NCBI GenBank assembly: GCA_044222685.1
Contig: JBGAMU010000061.1
Location: 1 to 24,304, forward strand
Reading direction: 5' to 3'
Length of the DNA stretch: 24,304 nt
From: JAEUPI01 sp044222685
Lineage (GTDB): Bacteria; Pseudomonadota; Gammaproteobacteria; Burkholderiales; Burkholderiaceae_C
This document shows positions 1 through 8,733 of this stretch, piece by piece. Both the position numbers and the translations under genes were made by a program. The notes below the pieces were generated by a model, which did not search any database, was not told the origin of the DNA, and saw only the letters and a list, made by a program, of their open reading frames with translations. Each line of letters starts with the position of its first letter. Positions within the stretch are counted from its first letter, which is position 1.

Positions 1-919
<919 letters not shown>

Positions 920-920
<1 letters not shown>

Positions 921-1738
921 TAGTGTTTGCCCCCCATGTAGATGGCCTGGACCTGCGGGTCGCTCTCGATCTCCTCAGGCGTGCCGGTCTTCAGCACACG
1001 GCCGTTGTGCATGACGGTGACCTTCTCCACCACCGCCAGCGCGATGTCGAGGTCATGCTCGATCAGCACGAAACTCATGTGCGACGGCAGCGAGCGCAGC
1101 AGCGTGACGAGCTCGCGCCGCTCGGCCGGCGACAGGCCGGCGGCCGGCTCGTCAAAGAGAATCAGCCGCGGCGCGCCCGCCAGCGCCATGCCGACCTCGA
1201 GCTGGCGCTGCTGGCCGTGCGCCAGGTTGGCCACCAGCTCGTCGGCCAGGTGCGTGAGGCGCGCGCGCTCGAGCAGCTCCTGCGTAGCGGCCACCGACGC
1301 GTGGCGCGGCCGCGGCCGCAGCAAGCTGAAGCGGCCGCGGGCCGCGCCGCGCACCGCGAGGAACAGGTTGTCGCGCACCGTGAGGTCGCGAAACAGCAAC
1401 GAAGACTGGTAGGTGCGCCGCAGGCCCTTGCGGATGCGCTCGTGCGGCGGCAGCTCGGTGATGTCTTCGCCAAAGAAATGGATCCGCCCGGAGGTGGGCG
1501 GAAAGTCACCCGTGATGGTGTTGAACAGCGTGGTCTTGCCCGCGCCGTTGGAGCCGAGGATCGCGTACTTCTGCCCCGCCGCCACCGACAGCGACACCTC
1601 GTCGACCGCACGCAGCGCACCGAACGCCCGCGTCACCTGCGTCAGCGTCAGCGCATCGCCGCTGGCCAGCGGCGCGCGCACGCCGGCCGCCCCACGTGGA
1701 GCGGCCGTGCCCTGACGAAACTGTGAGATCGAAGCCAC
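920..1738 (-). CDS. livG: HAAT-family ABC transporter ATPase, LivG-like
   Basis: The second cytoplasmic ATPase of the importer, 272 residues. Walker A is GSNGAGKTT (62-70), the Q-loop sits in RRTYQSSLLF (107-116), the signature is the LivG-type LAHGQQRQLE (171-180) rather than LSGGQ, Walker B is LILFDEPAAGL (191-201) and the switch histidine is in LIEHDLD (224-230). The ATG at 1738 adds about 28 residues before the usual LivG start, so a later start is possible. A palindromic repeat region of about 100 bases separates it from the substrate-binding protein gene upstream, while its stop overlaps the livF GTG. Assignment to the family is firm; LivG in name does not prove leucine as substrate. 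Confidence 0.93.
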
Positions 1739-1746
1739 GGTGTCTG

Positions 1747-1838
1747 CGGTGTTTCAAGCGGACACCGCGGATCCGGCTTCGCCGGTCCGCTGGTGTCGCC
1801 CCCTTGAGGGGGAGGCGGCCGCCAGGCCGCCTCGGGGG
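1747..1838. repeat. Palindromic intergenic repeat between the binding-protein gene and livG
   Basis: Several nested inverted repeats fill this gap. GCGGTGT (1747-1753) pairs with ACACCGC (1763-1769). GAGGCGGCC (1812-1820) pairs with GGCCGCCTC (1825-1833) around a GCCA loop. CCCCC (1799-1803) can pair with GGGGG (1834-1838) outside that stem, or form CCCCCTTGAGGGGG locally. This resembles the dispersed GC-rich intergenic repeats common in Burkholderiales genomes (recalled, not searched). Lying just after the binding-protein gene, it could stabilise that transcript's 3' end or reduce readthrough into livG and livF. That role is inference. Confidence 0.65.
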
Positions 1839-1845
1839 TGGGAGA

Positions 1846-3099
1846 TCAGGGACATGCAGGAACGTCGCGCGACCCCATCTGGAACTCCTCCTTCTTCATG
1901 CCCAGCAGCTGGTCGATGCCGTCGACCTTGCGGTGGACCTTGTTGAAGAGGTTGCCCTGCGCGTCCTTCACCACCTCGGTGACGAAGGTGCTGCCGATCG
2001 CCTGGCGGTTGCCGTCGAGCTTGACGTCGCCGGTGGGCGTCTTCAGCACCATCTTCGACAGCGCCTCGCGGTACTTGGCCTGGCCGCCGGAAAGGTCGCC
2101 CTTCACGGCGTCGAGCCCGTCGAGCGCGGCCTTCATGTTGACGTAGTACACGTAGGCGAACAGGCTCGGGCTCGGGAAGCCGCCGGCCGACACCGGATAG
2201 TTCTTCTGGTAGTCGGCGACGAAGGCCTTCCACTCGGCGCCGTCGTAGGCGTCGGCCACCGGGCCGGCCGACAGCGTGCCGACCAGCGAGTCGCGCCGCT
2301 TGCCCTTGTAGTTGAGGATGTCCTGGCTCACCGTGATCGAGCCGCCGAGGATGGGCTTGTCCCCACCGGCGTTCTCGTACTGCGTCAGGAAGTTCACCGC
2401 GTCGGCGCCGCCGAGCACAACCAGCAATGCGTCGACGGTCTTCGGGATCTTGGCGATCACCGACGAATAGTCCTTGCCGCCCAGCGGCACCCAGGCCTTC
2501 TCGGGCACCTTGCCGCCGAGCTTGCAGTACTCGGCCATGAAGCCCTGCACCTGCGAGTACGGGAACGCGTAGTCCTCGGCGATCACCATCACGCGCTTGT
2601 AGCCCTTGTCGAGCGCCGCCTTGCCCAGGCCCATCATCCACTGCGCACCTTCGGTGTTGAAGCGGAAGAAGTTGGCCGCCGGGTTCACCAGCGTGGCGGC
2701 CTGCGCGCCCGAGCTGCCGTTGATGAAGGTGATGTTGGGCTGGGTCTTGGCGTAGTCCTTCACCGCGATGCCTTCGCCGCCGGACAGCGGGCCGACCATG
2801 ATGTCGACCTTGTCCTGCTCGACCAGCTTGCGCGTGGCGTTGACGGCCACGTCGGGCTTGGCGTCGGAGCTCGCCTTGATGATCTCGATCTTGCGGCCGG
2901 CGACCGCGCCGCCGCGCTGCTTGACGGCGAGCTCGGCGCCACGCATGCCGTCGGCGCCGCCGGCGGCGAACGGCCCTTCCAGCGTGGCCAGCAGGCCGAT
3001 CTTGACCGGCTGGCCCTGCGCCCAGGCGCTGCCCATCAGCGCCGTGGCCGCCGCGGCGCCCAGCATCGAACGGATCCAGATTCTCTTGTTCACTTTCAC
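1846..3099 (-). CDS. Periplasmic substrate-binding protein of HAAT ABC transporter, LivK-like
   Basis: Binds the imported ligand in the periplasm and delivers it to LivH/LivM. It has 417 residues from a GTG at 3097-3099, preceded by AAGGAG at good spacing. The reading frame stays open upstream to 4338, but that part is a shadow of livM, so the GTG is the real start. A signal peptide is clear: basic N-terminus, hydrophobic stretch LGAAAATALMGSAWA, cleavage likely after residue 27 before QGQP. The mature part begins VKIGLLATLEGPFAAGG, the usual opening of type I periplasmic binding proteins (Peripla_BP_6 style). Its GTGA overlaps the livM stop. Catabolic neighbours suggest an aromatic, amide or other non-standard ligand rather than leucine, but no ligand residues can be read with confidence. 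Confidence 0.9.
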   Translation of the reverse strand: MKVNKRIWIRSMLGAAAATALMGSAWAQGQPVKIGLLATLEGPFAAGGADGMRGAELAVKQRGGAVAGRKIEIIKASSDAKPDVAVNATRKLVEQDKVDIMVGPLSGGEGIAVKDYAKTQPNITFINGSSGAQAATLVNPAANFFRFNTEGAQWMMGLGKAALDKGYKRVMVIAEDYAFPYSQVQGFMAEYCKLGGKVPEKAWVPLGGKDYSSVIAKIPKTVDALLVVLGGADAVNFLTQYENAGGDKPILGGSITVSQDILNYKGKRRDSLVGTLSAGPVADAYDGAEWKAFVADYQKNYPVSAGGFPSPSLFAYVYYVNMKAALDGLDAVKGDLSGGQAKYREALSKMVLKTPTGDVKLDGNRQAIGSTFVTEVVKDAQGNLFNKVHRKVDGIDQLLGMKKEEFQMGSRDVPACP

Positions 3100-4235
3100 G
3101 GTTGTCTCCTTGCGGGTTGAGTCAAGGTCTGGTTCGGTCCGAAGCGGGAGCGAAGCTTCGCCCACAGTCCGAGCAGGCCGTCGGGGGAAAACAGCACGAT
3201 GGCGAGGAACACGCCGCCGATCACGAGGTTGAAGCGCTCGCGGTCGATGACGTCGATCGCGAAGGTCTGCAGCAGCACGAACACCAGCGCGCCGAGGAAC
3301 GCGCCGATCGGGTGCTTGACGCCGCCGAGCACGGCGATGATCAGGATGTTGATCATCCAGCCGGTGCCCACCGAGCCGGGCGTCATCAGCGCGTTGTACC
3401 AGGCGAGCAGGATGCCGCCGACGGCGGCCAGCAGGCCCGACAGCGCATAGGCGGCGACGCGGTGCGCGACGACGTGGAAGCCGAGTGCGGCCATGCGGCG
3501 GGGGTTGTCGCGGATGCCCTGCAGCGCGATGCCGAACGGCGAGCGCACGATGTAGCGCACCAGGAAGTAGCCGGCCAGCGCCCACATCAGCGACATGAAG
3601 TAGAACGGTACCGGGTCGCGCCAGACGAGGCCGAAGGCGGTGGGCGGCTTCAGCTCGCGCAGGCCCTGGAAGCCGTTGAACAGCGTGTAGTTCTGCAGCA
3701 CCAGGTAGTAGAACGCCACGCCGATGGCCAGCGTGATCATGATGGTGTAGATGCCCTCGGTGCGCACCGACAGCCAGCCGATCAGCGTGGCGCAGACCAC
3801 CGCGATCGCGATCGCGAACGGCACCGCGATCCACAAGCTCCAGCCCAGACTGATCTCGGCGCTGCTGCTGGTGCCGAGCACGGCCATCGCATAACCGGCG
3901 ATGCCGGCCACCGTCATCTGCGCCAGCGACACCATGCCGCCGTAGCCGGCCAGGAAGCTGAGCGACAACGCGATCAGCCCGAGCACCAGCGACTGCGCCG
4001 CCACCTGGAACAGCAGGAACGGCGTGGCGACGAAGGGCACGACCAGCAAACCCAGGCCGACGAAGACATGGCGCGGCGCCAGCGTGCGCCACAGGTACTG
4101 CAGCCAGCGCGGCGCGTCGCTCTCGGCGTACGGTTCGGGTGCCACCACGGTGGCCGCCGCGCGGTCGGCAGGCGGCACCGGCCGCGCCGCCGACGCCCCG
4201 GTGTTCATCGCACGACGCCAGTACGCCGCGCTCAT
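3096..4235 (-). CDS. livM: HAAT-family ABC transporter permease, LivM-like
   Basis: Inner-membrane permease subunit, 379 residues. The first 45 or so residues are hydrophilic and Ala/Pro-rich, a cytoplasmic extension often seen in LivM. Multiple hydrophobic helices follow, with typical LivM stretches such as SLSFLAGYGGMVSLAQ (about 90-105) and FLGALVFVLLQTF near the C-terminus. The ATG at 4235 has GAGGGG upstream; an internal ATG at residue 10 (about 4208) has a weaker site. The last codons CAA CCG TGA overlap the next gene's GTG start (GTGA), so translation of permease and binding protein is probably coupled. It pairs with LivH to form the membrane channel. Confidence 0.93.
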   Translation of the reverse strand: MSAAYWRRAMNTGASAARPVPPADRAAATVVAPEPYAESDAPRWLQYLWRTLAPRHVFVGLGLLVVPFVATPFLLFQVAAQSLVLGLIALSLSFLAGYGGMVSLAQMTVAGIAGYAMAVLGTSSSAEISLGWSLWIAVPFAIAIAVVCATLIGWLSVRTEGIYTIMITLAIGVAFYYLVLQNYTLFNGFQGLRELKPPTAFGLVWRDPVPFYFMSLMWALAGYFLVRYIVRSPFGIALQGIRDNPRRMAALGFHVVAHRVAAYALSGLLAAVGGILLAWYNALMTPGSVGTGWMINILIIAVLGGVKHPIGAFLGALVFVLLQTFAIDVIDRERFNLVIGGVFLAIVLFSPDGLLGLWAKLRSRFGPNQTLTQPARRQP

Positions 4236-4344
4236 GACAGCCCCTCGCCCGACGGGTACGTCGGTCGATCCCCCGAGGGGATCGCGGGCCGGCTTGGGAG
4301 CGGCCCGGCGCTCGGCCCGCGCCGCGGCATTGACGCACTAGATC
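4236..4344. repeat. Palindromic intergenic repeat between livH and livM
   Basis: The gap holds two clear hairpins: GATCCCC (4267-4273) with GGGGATC (4277-4283) around CGA, and CGGGCCG (4285-4291) with CGGCCCG (4301-4307) around a 9-base loop. GGCCCGC follows and offers alternative pairing. The CCCC-GA-GGGG core resembles the element at 1799-1812 in the same operon, so both may belong to one dispersed repeat family. No ORF with a ribosome binding site is seen here. A role in transcript processing or partial termination inside the transporter operon is possible but unproven. Confidence 0.6.
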
Positions 4345-5289
4345 TCATGCGGGACGCCCGAGGATGCCGCGCGGCCGGAAGGCCAGCACGAGGATCAGGA
4401 TCACGAAGGTGAACACCACGCTGTAGGTCGGCGCGTAGGCCAGGCCGTAGGTTTCGGCCAGGCCGAGGATCACCGCGCCGAGCGCGGCGCCGACCACGCT
4501 GCCCATGCCGCCGACGATGACGACGATCAGCGATGCCAGCAGCAGCCGGATGTCCTCGCCCGGCACCATCGACAGCTCCACCGCGCCGATCACGCCGCCG
4601 AAGCCGGCCAGCCCGGCGCCCAGCGCGAAGGTGATCGCGAACACCAGGTTCACGTTGACGCCGGCGGCGGCGAGCATCGCGCGGTCGTCGACGCCGGCGC
4701 GGATCATCGTGCCGACGCGTGTGCGCGCGAGCAGCCACCAGAGGAACACGCCGACGCCGATGCCGAAGCCGAGCAGGCTCAGGCGGTAGGCCGAGTAGGC
4801 GCGGATCAGCGGGATGTCGCGGATCGGCCCCTGCAGCCAGGCCGGCGCTTCCATCTGGTGGACCTGGCCGGTGAAGATCCACAGCAGCACGTCGGCGATC
4901 ACGATCGACAGGCCGATGGTGACCATGGTCTGGCGCAGGTCCTGCCCCTGCATGTGGCGCAGGATCACCACCTGGATCAGCAGCCCGGCCAGCGCCGCCG
5001 CGGCAAAGCCGGCGGCGACCGCGAGGATCCACCAGCCGGTGCTGGTGGACACCACGTAGGCCACGTAGCCGCCGAGCAGGTACAGCGAGCCGTGCGCCAG
5101 GTTGACGTTGCGCATCAGCCCGAACACCAGCGTGAAGCCGCTGGCGACGATGAAGTACAGCGAGGCCAGCGTGAGACCGTTGAGCAGCGTGATCACGTAC
5201 AGCCGCGGGTTGTCGACCAGCGCCCAGACCGAGAACACCGCGATCGGGCCACCGATCAGCAGCCACGCCAGCCACTGCTTGCGTGTCAT
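4345..5289 (-). CDS. livH: HAAT-family ABC transporter permease, LivH-like
   Basis: Inner-membrane permease, 314 residues, close to the usual LivH length. Hydrophobic helices run through the whole protein. The LivH hallmark region TLASLYFIVASGFTLVFGLM followed by RNVNLAHGSLYLLGGY is present at about residues 40-75, and GLAGFGGVIGA and VGGMGSVVGAALGA occur later. It starts 28 bases after the stop of the preceding amidohydrolase gene, so transporter and enzyme genes are likely co-transcribed. The repeat-filled gap to livM is the longest in the run. The ribosome binding site (GGGG) is weak, consistent with readthrough or coupling from upstream. Confidence 0.93.
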   Translation of the reverse strand: MTRKQWLAWLLIGGPIAVFSVWALVDNPRLYVITLLNGLTLASLYFIVASGFTLVFGLMRNVNLAHGSLYLLGGYVAYVVSTSTGWWILAVAAGFAAAALAGLLIQVVILRHMQGQDLRQTMVTIGLSIVIADVLLWIFTGQVHQMEAPAWLQGPIRDIPLIRAYSAYRLSLLGFGIGVGVFLWWLLARTRVGTMIRAGVDDRAMLAAAGVNVNLVFAITFALGAGLAGFGGVIGAVELSMVPGEDIRLLLASLIVVIVGGMGSVVGAALGAVILGLAETYGLAYAPTYSVVFTFVILILVLAFRPRGILGRPA

Positions 5290-5317
5290 GCGGCGAGCCC
5301 CATGTGCGGTCGGTCGT

Positions 5318-6604
5318 TCACGCCGCCCGCCCCCAGGCGCGCTGCGCCGCGATGTCGGGCTGCTTGGCGAACACGCCGTCCTTCATGACCGCGAGGATGC
5401 GCTTCGGGTCGCGCAGGATGGCCAGGTTGGCCAGCGGATCGCCGTCGACCAGCAGCAGGTCGGCGAGAAAGCCGTCCTTCACGGCACCGAGCTCGTGCGG
5501 GCGCATCATGATCTGGCCGCCGTACAGCGTGGCGCAGCGGATCGCCTCCATCGGCGTGAAGCCGAGGTACTTGACGAAGAACTCCAGGTCGCGCGCGTTC
5601 TGGCAGTGCGGCGTGAAGGCGAAGCCGTAGTCGCCGCCGGGCAGCACGCGGATGCCGCGCTTGTGCATCTTCGACAGCGACTCGAGCGCCGCGTCCCACT
5701 CGATCTGGTAGCCCATCAAGATCGCCTGCGCCTTGCTGATGCCCCAGGCCTCGGCCTCGTTGAGCATCGCGTAGAGGATCGCGATGCCCGGCGCGACGAA
5801 GACCTTGTCCTTCACGGCCTCGAGCATGTCGAGCGACTCGGTGTCGGAGAAGCTCGCGTGGTAGATCAGGTGGATGCCGTGGCGCAGCGCCTGCTTGACG
5901 CTGGCGCACGAACGCGCGTGCACGATGATGCGCTTGCCGCGCAGGCGCACCTCTTCGGCGGCGGCGGCCACCTCGGCGTCGGTCATCCAGGTGGTGTCGG
6001 CCGGCGACTGCGGCGTGAAGTTGTCGCCCGACAGGTTGAGCTTGATCGAGTCGACGCCGTACTTGAGGAACATGCGCACGACCTTGCGCATGTCCTCCGC
6101 CCCGTTGACGTTGACGCCAAAGCTGAACTCCGGGAACGGCAGGTGCGGCAGCGTCTCGTCACCGAGGCCGCCGGGCACGGTGATCTCCTGGCTCGCGGCC
6201 AGGTAACGCGGCCCGGGGATCTGGCCGGCGTTGATGGCATTGCGCGTCACCACGTCCAGCCGCGGCTTGGCGCAGGCCGCACCGACGCAGGACGTGAAGC
6301 CAGCCTGGAGGTACTTCTTCGCCACCTTGGCGCACCACAGCACGTGCTCCTCGAGCGGCATGGTCTGGATCGCGGCCAGCGTGGCGGCGTCGTTCCACGA
6401 GAAGTGCGTGTGCGCCTCGCACAGGCCCGGCATCAGCGTGGCGCCGGCGCCGTCGATCACGGTGGCGCCGACCGGCGAGATGGCGGCACTGCCGCGGCCG
6501 ACCTGGCGGATGCGGTTGCCCTGCACCAGCACGCTGCCGCTGTAGGGCTGCGTGGTGCCGGTGCCGTCGAGGATGCGGACGTTGGTGAAAAGGGTATCAG
6601 CCAT
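5318..6604 (-). CDS. Amidohydrolase-superfamily metal-dependent hydrolase (copy A)
   Basis: Predicted cytoplasmic binuclear-metal hydrolase, 428 residues, imidazolonepropionase-related branch. The metal ligands of the superfamily are visible: HTH in EAHTHFSW (H65, H67), a lysine in VDSIKLNLSG (K188, candidate carboxylated bridge), H229 in IVHARS, H249 in IYHASF and D325 in PGGDYGF. The N-terminal beta segment (LFTNVRILDGTG) and C-terminal GFLADLLLVDGDPL are also typical. No signal peptide is seen. It lies 15 bases after paralogue B, to which it is very similar, with GGGGAGA as ribosome binding site. The superfamily covers dipeptidases, lactam, urea, carbamate and ring hydrolases, so the reaction is probably hydrolysis of a C-N bond; the substrate cannot be named. 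Confidence 0.88.
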   Translation of the reverse strand: MADTLFTNVRILDGTGTTQPYSGSVLVQGNRIRQVGRGSAAISPVGATVIDGAGATLMPGLCEAHTHFSWNDAATLAAIQTMPLEEHVLWCAKVAKKYLQAGFTSCVGAACAKPRLDVVTRNAINAGQIPGPRYLAASQEITVPGGLGDETLPHLPFPEFSFGVNVNGAEDMRKVVRMFLKYGVDSIKLNLSGDNFTPQSPADTTWMTDAEVAAAAEEVRLRGKRIIVHARSCASVKQALRHGIHLIYHASFSDTESLDMLEAVKDKVFVAPGIAILYAMLNEAEAWGISKAQAILMGYQIEWDAALESLSKMHKRGIRVLPGGDYGFAFTPHCQNARDLEFFVKYLGFTPMEAIRCATLYGGQIMMRPHELGAVKDGFLADLLLVDGDPLANLAILRDPKRILAVMKDGVFAKQPDIAAQRAWGRAA

Positions 6605-6619
6605 GGTTCGTCTCCCCGT

Positions 6620-7918
6620 TCACGCCGCCCAGCGCGTGGTGGCGGCGGCGCGTGCGTGCCGCAGCGGCGGCGCGCGGTGGAACTCGCCGTCCTTCATGAC
6701 GGCCAGGATGCGGGCCTTGTCCTGCAGCACGGTGATGTCGGCCAGCGGGTCGCCGTCGACCAGCAAGATGTCGGCGAGGCAGCCCTCGCGGATGTAGCCG
6801 AGCTGCTTGCCCATCTTCATCATCGGCCCGCCCCAGGCGGTGGCCGACAGCAGCGCCTCCATCGTGCTCATGCCGACGTACTTGACGAAGTACTCCAGGT
6901 CCTTGGCATTGGTGCCGTGCGGCGTCCACGCGAAGCCGTAGTCGCCGCCGGGCAGGATGCGGATGCCGCGCTTGCGCATCGCGCGCATGCTGGCAATGGC
7001 CGCGTCGAGCTCGCGTGGGTAGTCCATCTTCTTCACCACCTCGGGCGTCAGGCCCCAGGCGCTGGCGTTGTGCACGGTGTTGATCAGCCAGGCCAGGCCG
7101 GGCGCCACGAAGTGCTCGAACTTCTTCGCCTCCAGCATGTCGAGCGCTTCCTCGTCGGCGAAGCTGGCGTGGTAGATGACCTCGATGCCCTGGCGCACGC
7201 ATTCCTTGATCGACCAGGTGGAGCGCGCATGCGCGGCCACGCGTTTGCCCCAGGCATGGGCCTCCTCGACGCAGACGCGGATCTCCTCGCTGGTGAACTG
7301 GCTCATGTCCGACGGCATGCCGGTGATCGACTCGCCCGACAGGTTGATCTTCAGCGTGTCGACGCCGTACTTGGCGAACAAACGCACGCAGCGCCGCATC
7401 TCCTCGGCGCCACTGACGACGGCGCCGAAGGCGAACTCGCTCTGCGGCAGGTGCGGTGCGGTGGTGTCGCCCAGGCCGCCCGGCACGGTGATCTCCTGGC
7501 TCGCCGCCAGATAACGCGGCCCGACGATGGTGCCGTCGTTGATCGCGTTGCGGATCACCACGTCCAGCCGCGGCTTGGCGGTGGCGGCGCCGACGCAGCT
7601 GGTCCAGCCCATGTCGAGATAACGCTTGGCCACCTCGGCGCACCACAGGATGTGTTCCTCCGGCGGCATGCGCTGGATCGCGTCGAGGCTCGGCTGGTCG
7701 TTCCACGAGAAGTGCGTGTGCGCCTCCACCATGCCCGGCATCAGGAAGGCACCGGCGCCGTCGATCTGCTGCGCGCCCATCACCGGCGCCGTGCGCTGGC
7801 CGTAGCCCGTCTTGGTGACGCGCGAGATCCGGTTGCCCTGCACCAGCACGTCGCCGGTGAATGGCGCCTCGCCGCCGCCGTCGAAGATGCGCACGTTGGT
7901 GAACAGCACGTCTGACAT
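6620..7918 (-). CDS. Amidohydrolase-superfamily metal-dependent hydrolase (copy B)
   Basis: Paralogue of the next gene, 432 residues from the ATG at 7918 (MSDVLFTNVRIFDGGG). The frame is open further upstream to 8047, but that stretch overlaps the alpha/beta hydrolase gene and lacks family similarity; GAGAGG lies upstream of the chosen ATG. Metal ligands match copy A: H67 and H69, K190 in TLKINLSGES, H230 in AAHARS, H250 in IYHASF, D326 in PGGDYGF. Long blocks are shared with A, for example PGPRYLAASQEITVPGGLGD in A against VGPRYLAASQEITVPGGLGD here. Differences concentrate around residues 195-210 and 275-305, which may shape the substrate pocket. Two catalytic-looking copies suggest two related bonds or two stereoisomers are handled, an inference. 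Confidence 0.88.
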   Translation of the reverse strand: MSDVLFTNVRIFDGGGEAPFTGDVLVQGNRISRVTKTGYGQRTAPVMGAQQIDGAGAFLMPGMVEAHTHFSWNDQPSLDAIQRMPPEEHILWCAEVAKRYLDMGWTSCVGAATAKPRLDVVIRNAINDGTIVGPRYLAASQEITVPGGLGDTTAPHLPQSEFAFGAVVSGAEEMRRCVRLFAKYGVDTLKINLSGESITGMPSDMSQFTSEEIRVCVEEAHAWGKRVAAHARSTWSIKECVRQGIEVIYHASFADEEALDMLEAKKFEHFVAPGLAWLINTVHNASAWGLTPEVVKKMDYPRELDAAIASMRAMRKRGIRILPGGDYGFAWTPHGTNAKDLEYFVKYVGMSTMEALLSATAWGGPMMKMGKQLGYIREGCLADILLVDGDPLADITVLQDKARILAVMKDGEFHRAPPLRHARAAATTRWAA

Positions 7919-7931
7919 GGCTTCGGTCCTC

Positions 7932-8726
7932 TCAGCGTTGAGCGGCGAGAAAGTCGCGCAACTCGCGCGAACATTCCTCCGGCCGCTCGATCGGCGTCCA
8001 GTGGCCGCAGCGCGGCAGCACGCACACACGCGTGGAAGCCGCCGCATGCAGGCGCTCGGCCATGGCGCGCACCGCCTGCGGCGGCGCCACGCCGTCCTCG
8101 TCGCCGGTGACCAGCAGCACCGGCGCGCGGATGGATTCCACCGCCGCGGCCTCAGCGCCGGCCAGCGCCTCGCAGGTGCGCGCGTAGGCCTCGGGTTCCT
8201 GGCGCATCAGGCTCTCGCGCACGAAGGCCACCGCCAGCGGCTGGCGCGCGCGTGTGTCGGCCGACAAGGCGGCCTGCACCAGGCCCTCGGCGATCTCGTG
8301 CATGCCGGCCAGCCCCTCGGTGCGTGCGCGCGCCGCCCGCGCGCGGATAGCCGCGCGCGCCGGATCGGCCGGCACGATCAGCGGGCCGAAGAGGGCCAGG
8401 CTACGCACCAGCTTCGGCGCCGTCACCGCCAGGTGCTGGGCGACGATGGTGCCCATCGAATGCGCGATCACATGCGCCCGCACGACGTTCAGCCGCGCGC
8501 ACACCGACTGCACCGCGTCGACGAAACGCGCGATGCTCAGCTCGCCCTCGGCGCGCTGCGAGCGGCCGCTGCCCGGCAGGTCGATGCGCACGGTGCGATG
8601 CCGCGCCAGCGCCGGCATCAGCGGCGTGAAGCTGTTCGAGCTGCCGCCCAGGCCGTGCACGCAGACGACGGCGTCGCCTTCACCCGCGTCTTCCACGGCC
8701 ATGCGATCGATCAGGTGCAGAGGCAT
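7932..8726 (-). CDS. Alpha/beta hydrolase, enol-lactonase-like
   Basis: Predicted cytoplasmic serine hydrolase of 264 residues. The oxyanion segment VCVHGLGGSSNSF (21-33), nucleophile elbow IAHSMGT (S90), acid residue in TGDEDGVAPP (D211 most likely) and histidine in CGHWTPIERPEE (H242) make a complete triad. The overall pattern resembles PcaD-type 3-oxoadipate enol-lactonases and C-C bond hydrolases such as MhpC. The frame extends upstream to 8798, but the ATG at 8726 starts the conserved sequence and sits 7 bases after the FAH gene stop. It lies 13 bases before amidohydrolase B. In this operon it could open a lactone or ester, or cleave a ring-fission product; the sequence alone does not decide. 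Confidence 0.87.
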   Translation of the reverse strand: MPLHLIDRMAVEDAGEGDAVVCVHGLGGSSNSFTPLMPALARHRTVRIDLPGSGRSQRAEGELSIARFVDAVQSVCARLNVVRAHVIAHSMGTIVAQHLAVTAPKLVRSLALFGPLIVPADPARAAIRARAARARTEGLAGMHEIAEGLVQAALSADTRARQPLAVAFVRESLMRQEPEAYARTCEALAGAEAAAVESIRAPVLLVTGDEDGVAPPQAVRAMAERLHAAASTRVCVLPRCGHWTPIERPEECSRELRDFLAAQR

Positions 8727-8733
8727 GGTGCGT

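Noticed and set aside
1696..3120. A 474-residue plus-strand open frame
   Set aside because: Antisense to the binding-protein gene; arginine/leucine/histidine-rich low-complexity translation.
3100..4338. Upstream part of an 830-residue minus-strand open frame continuous with the binding protein
   Set aside because: It is arginine-rich, lacks a binding-protein pattern and overlaps livM in another frame; the binding protein starts at the GTG at 3099 with AAGGAG upstream.
5102..7915. A 937-residue plus-strand open frame
   Set aside because: Composition is biased to Arg, His, Val and Gln with no motif, and it is antisense to both amidohydrolases.
7919..8047. N-terminal extension of amidohydrolase B
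   Set aside because: It overlaps the alpha/beta hydrolase coding region and is absent from paralogue A; the ATG at 7918 matches A's N-terminus.
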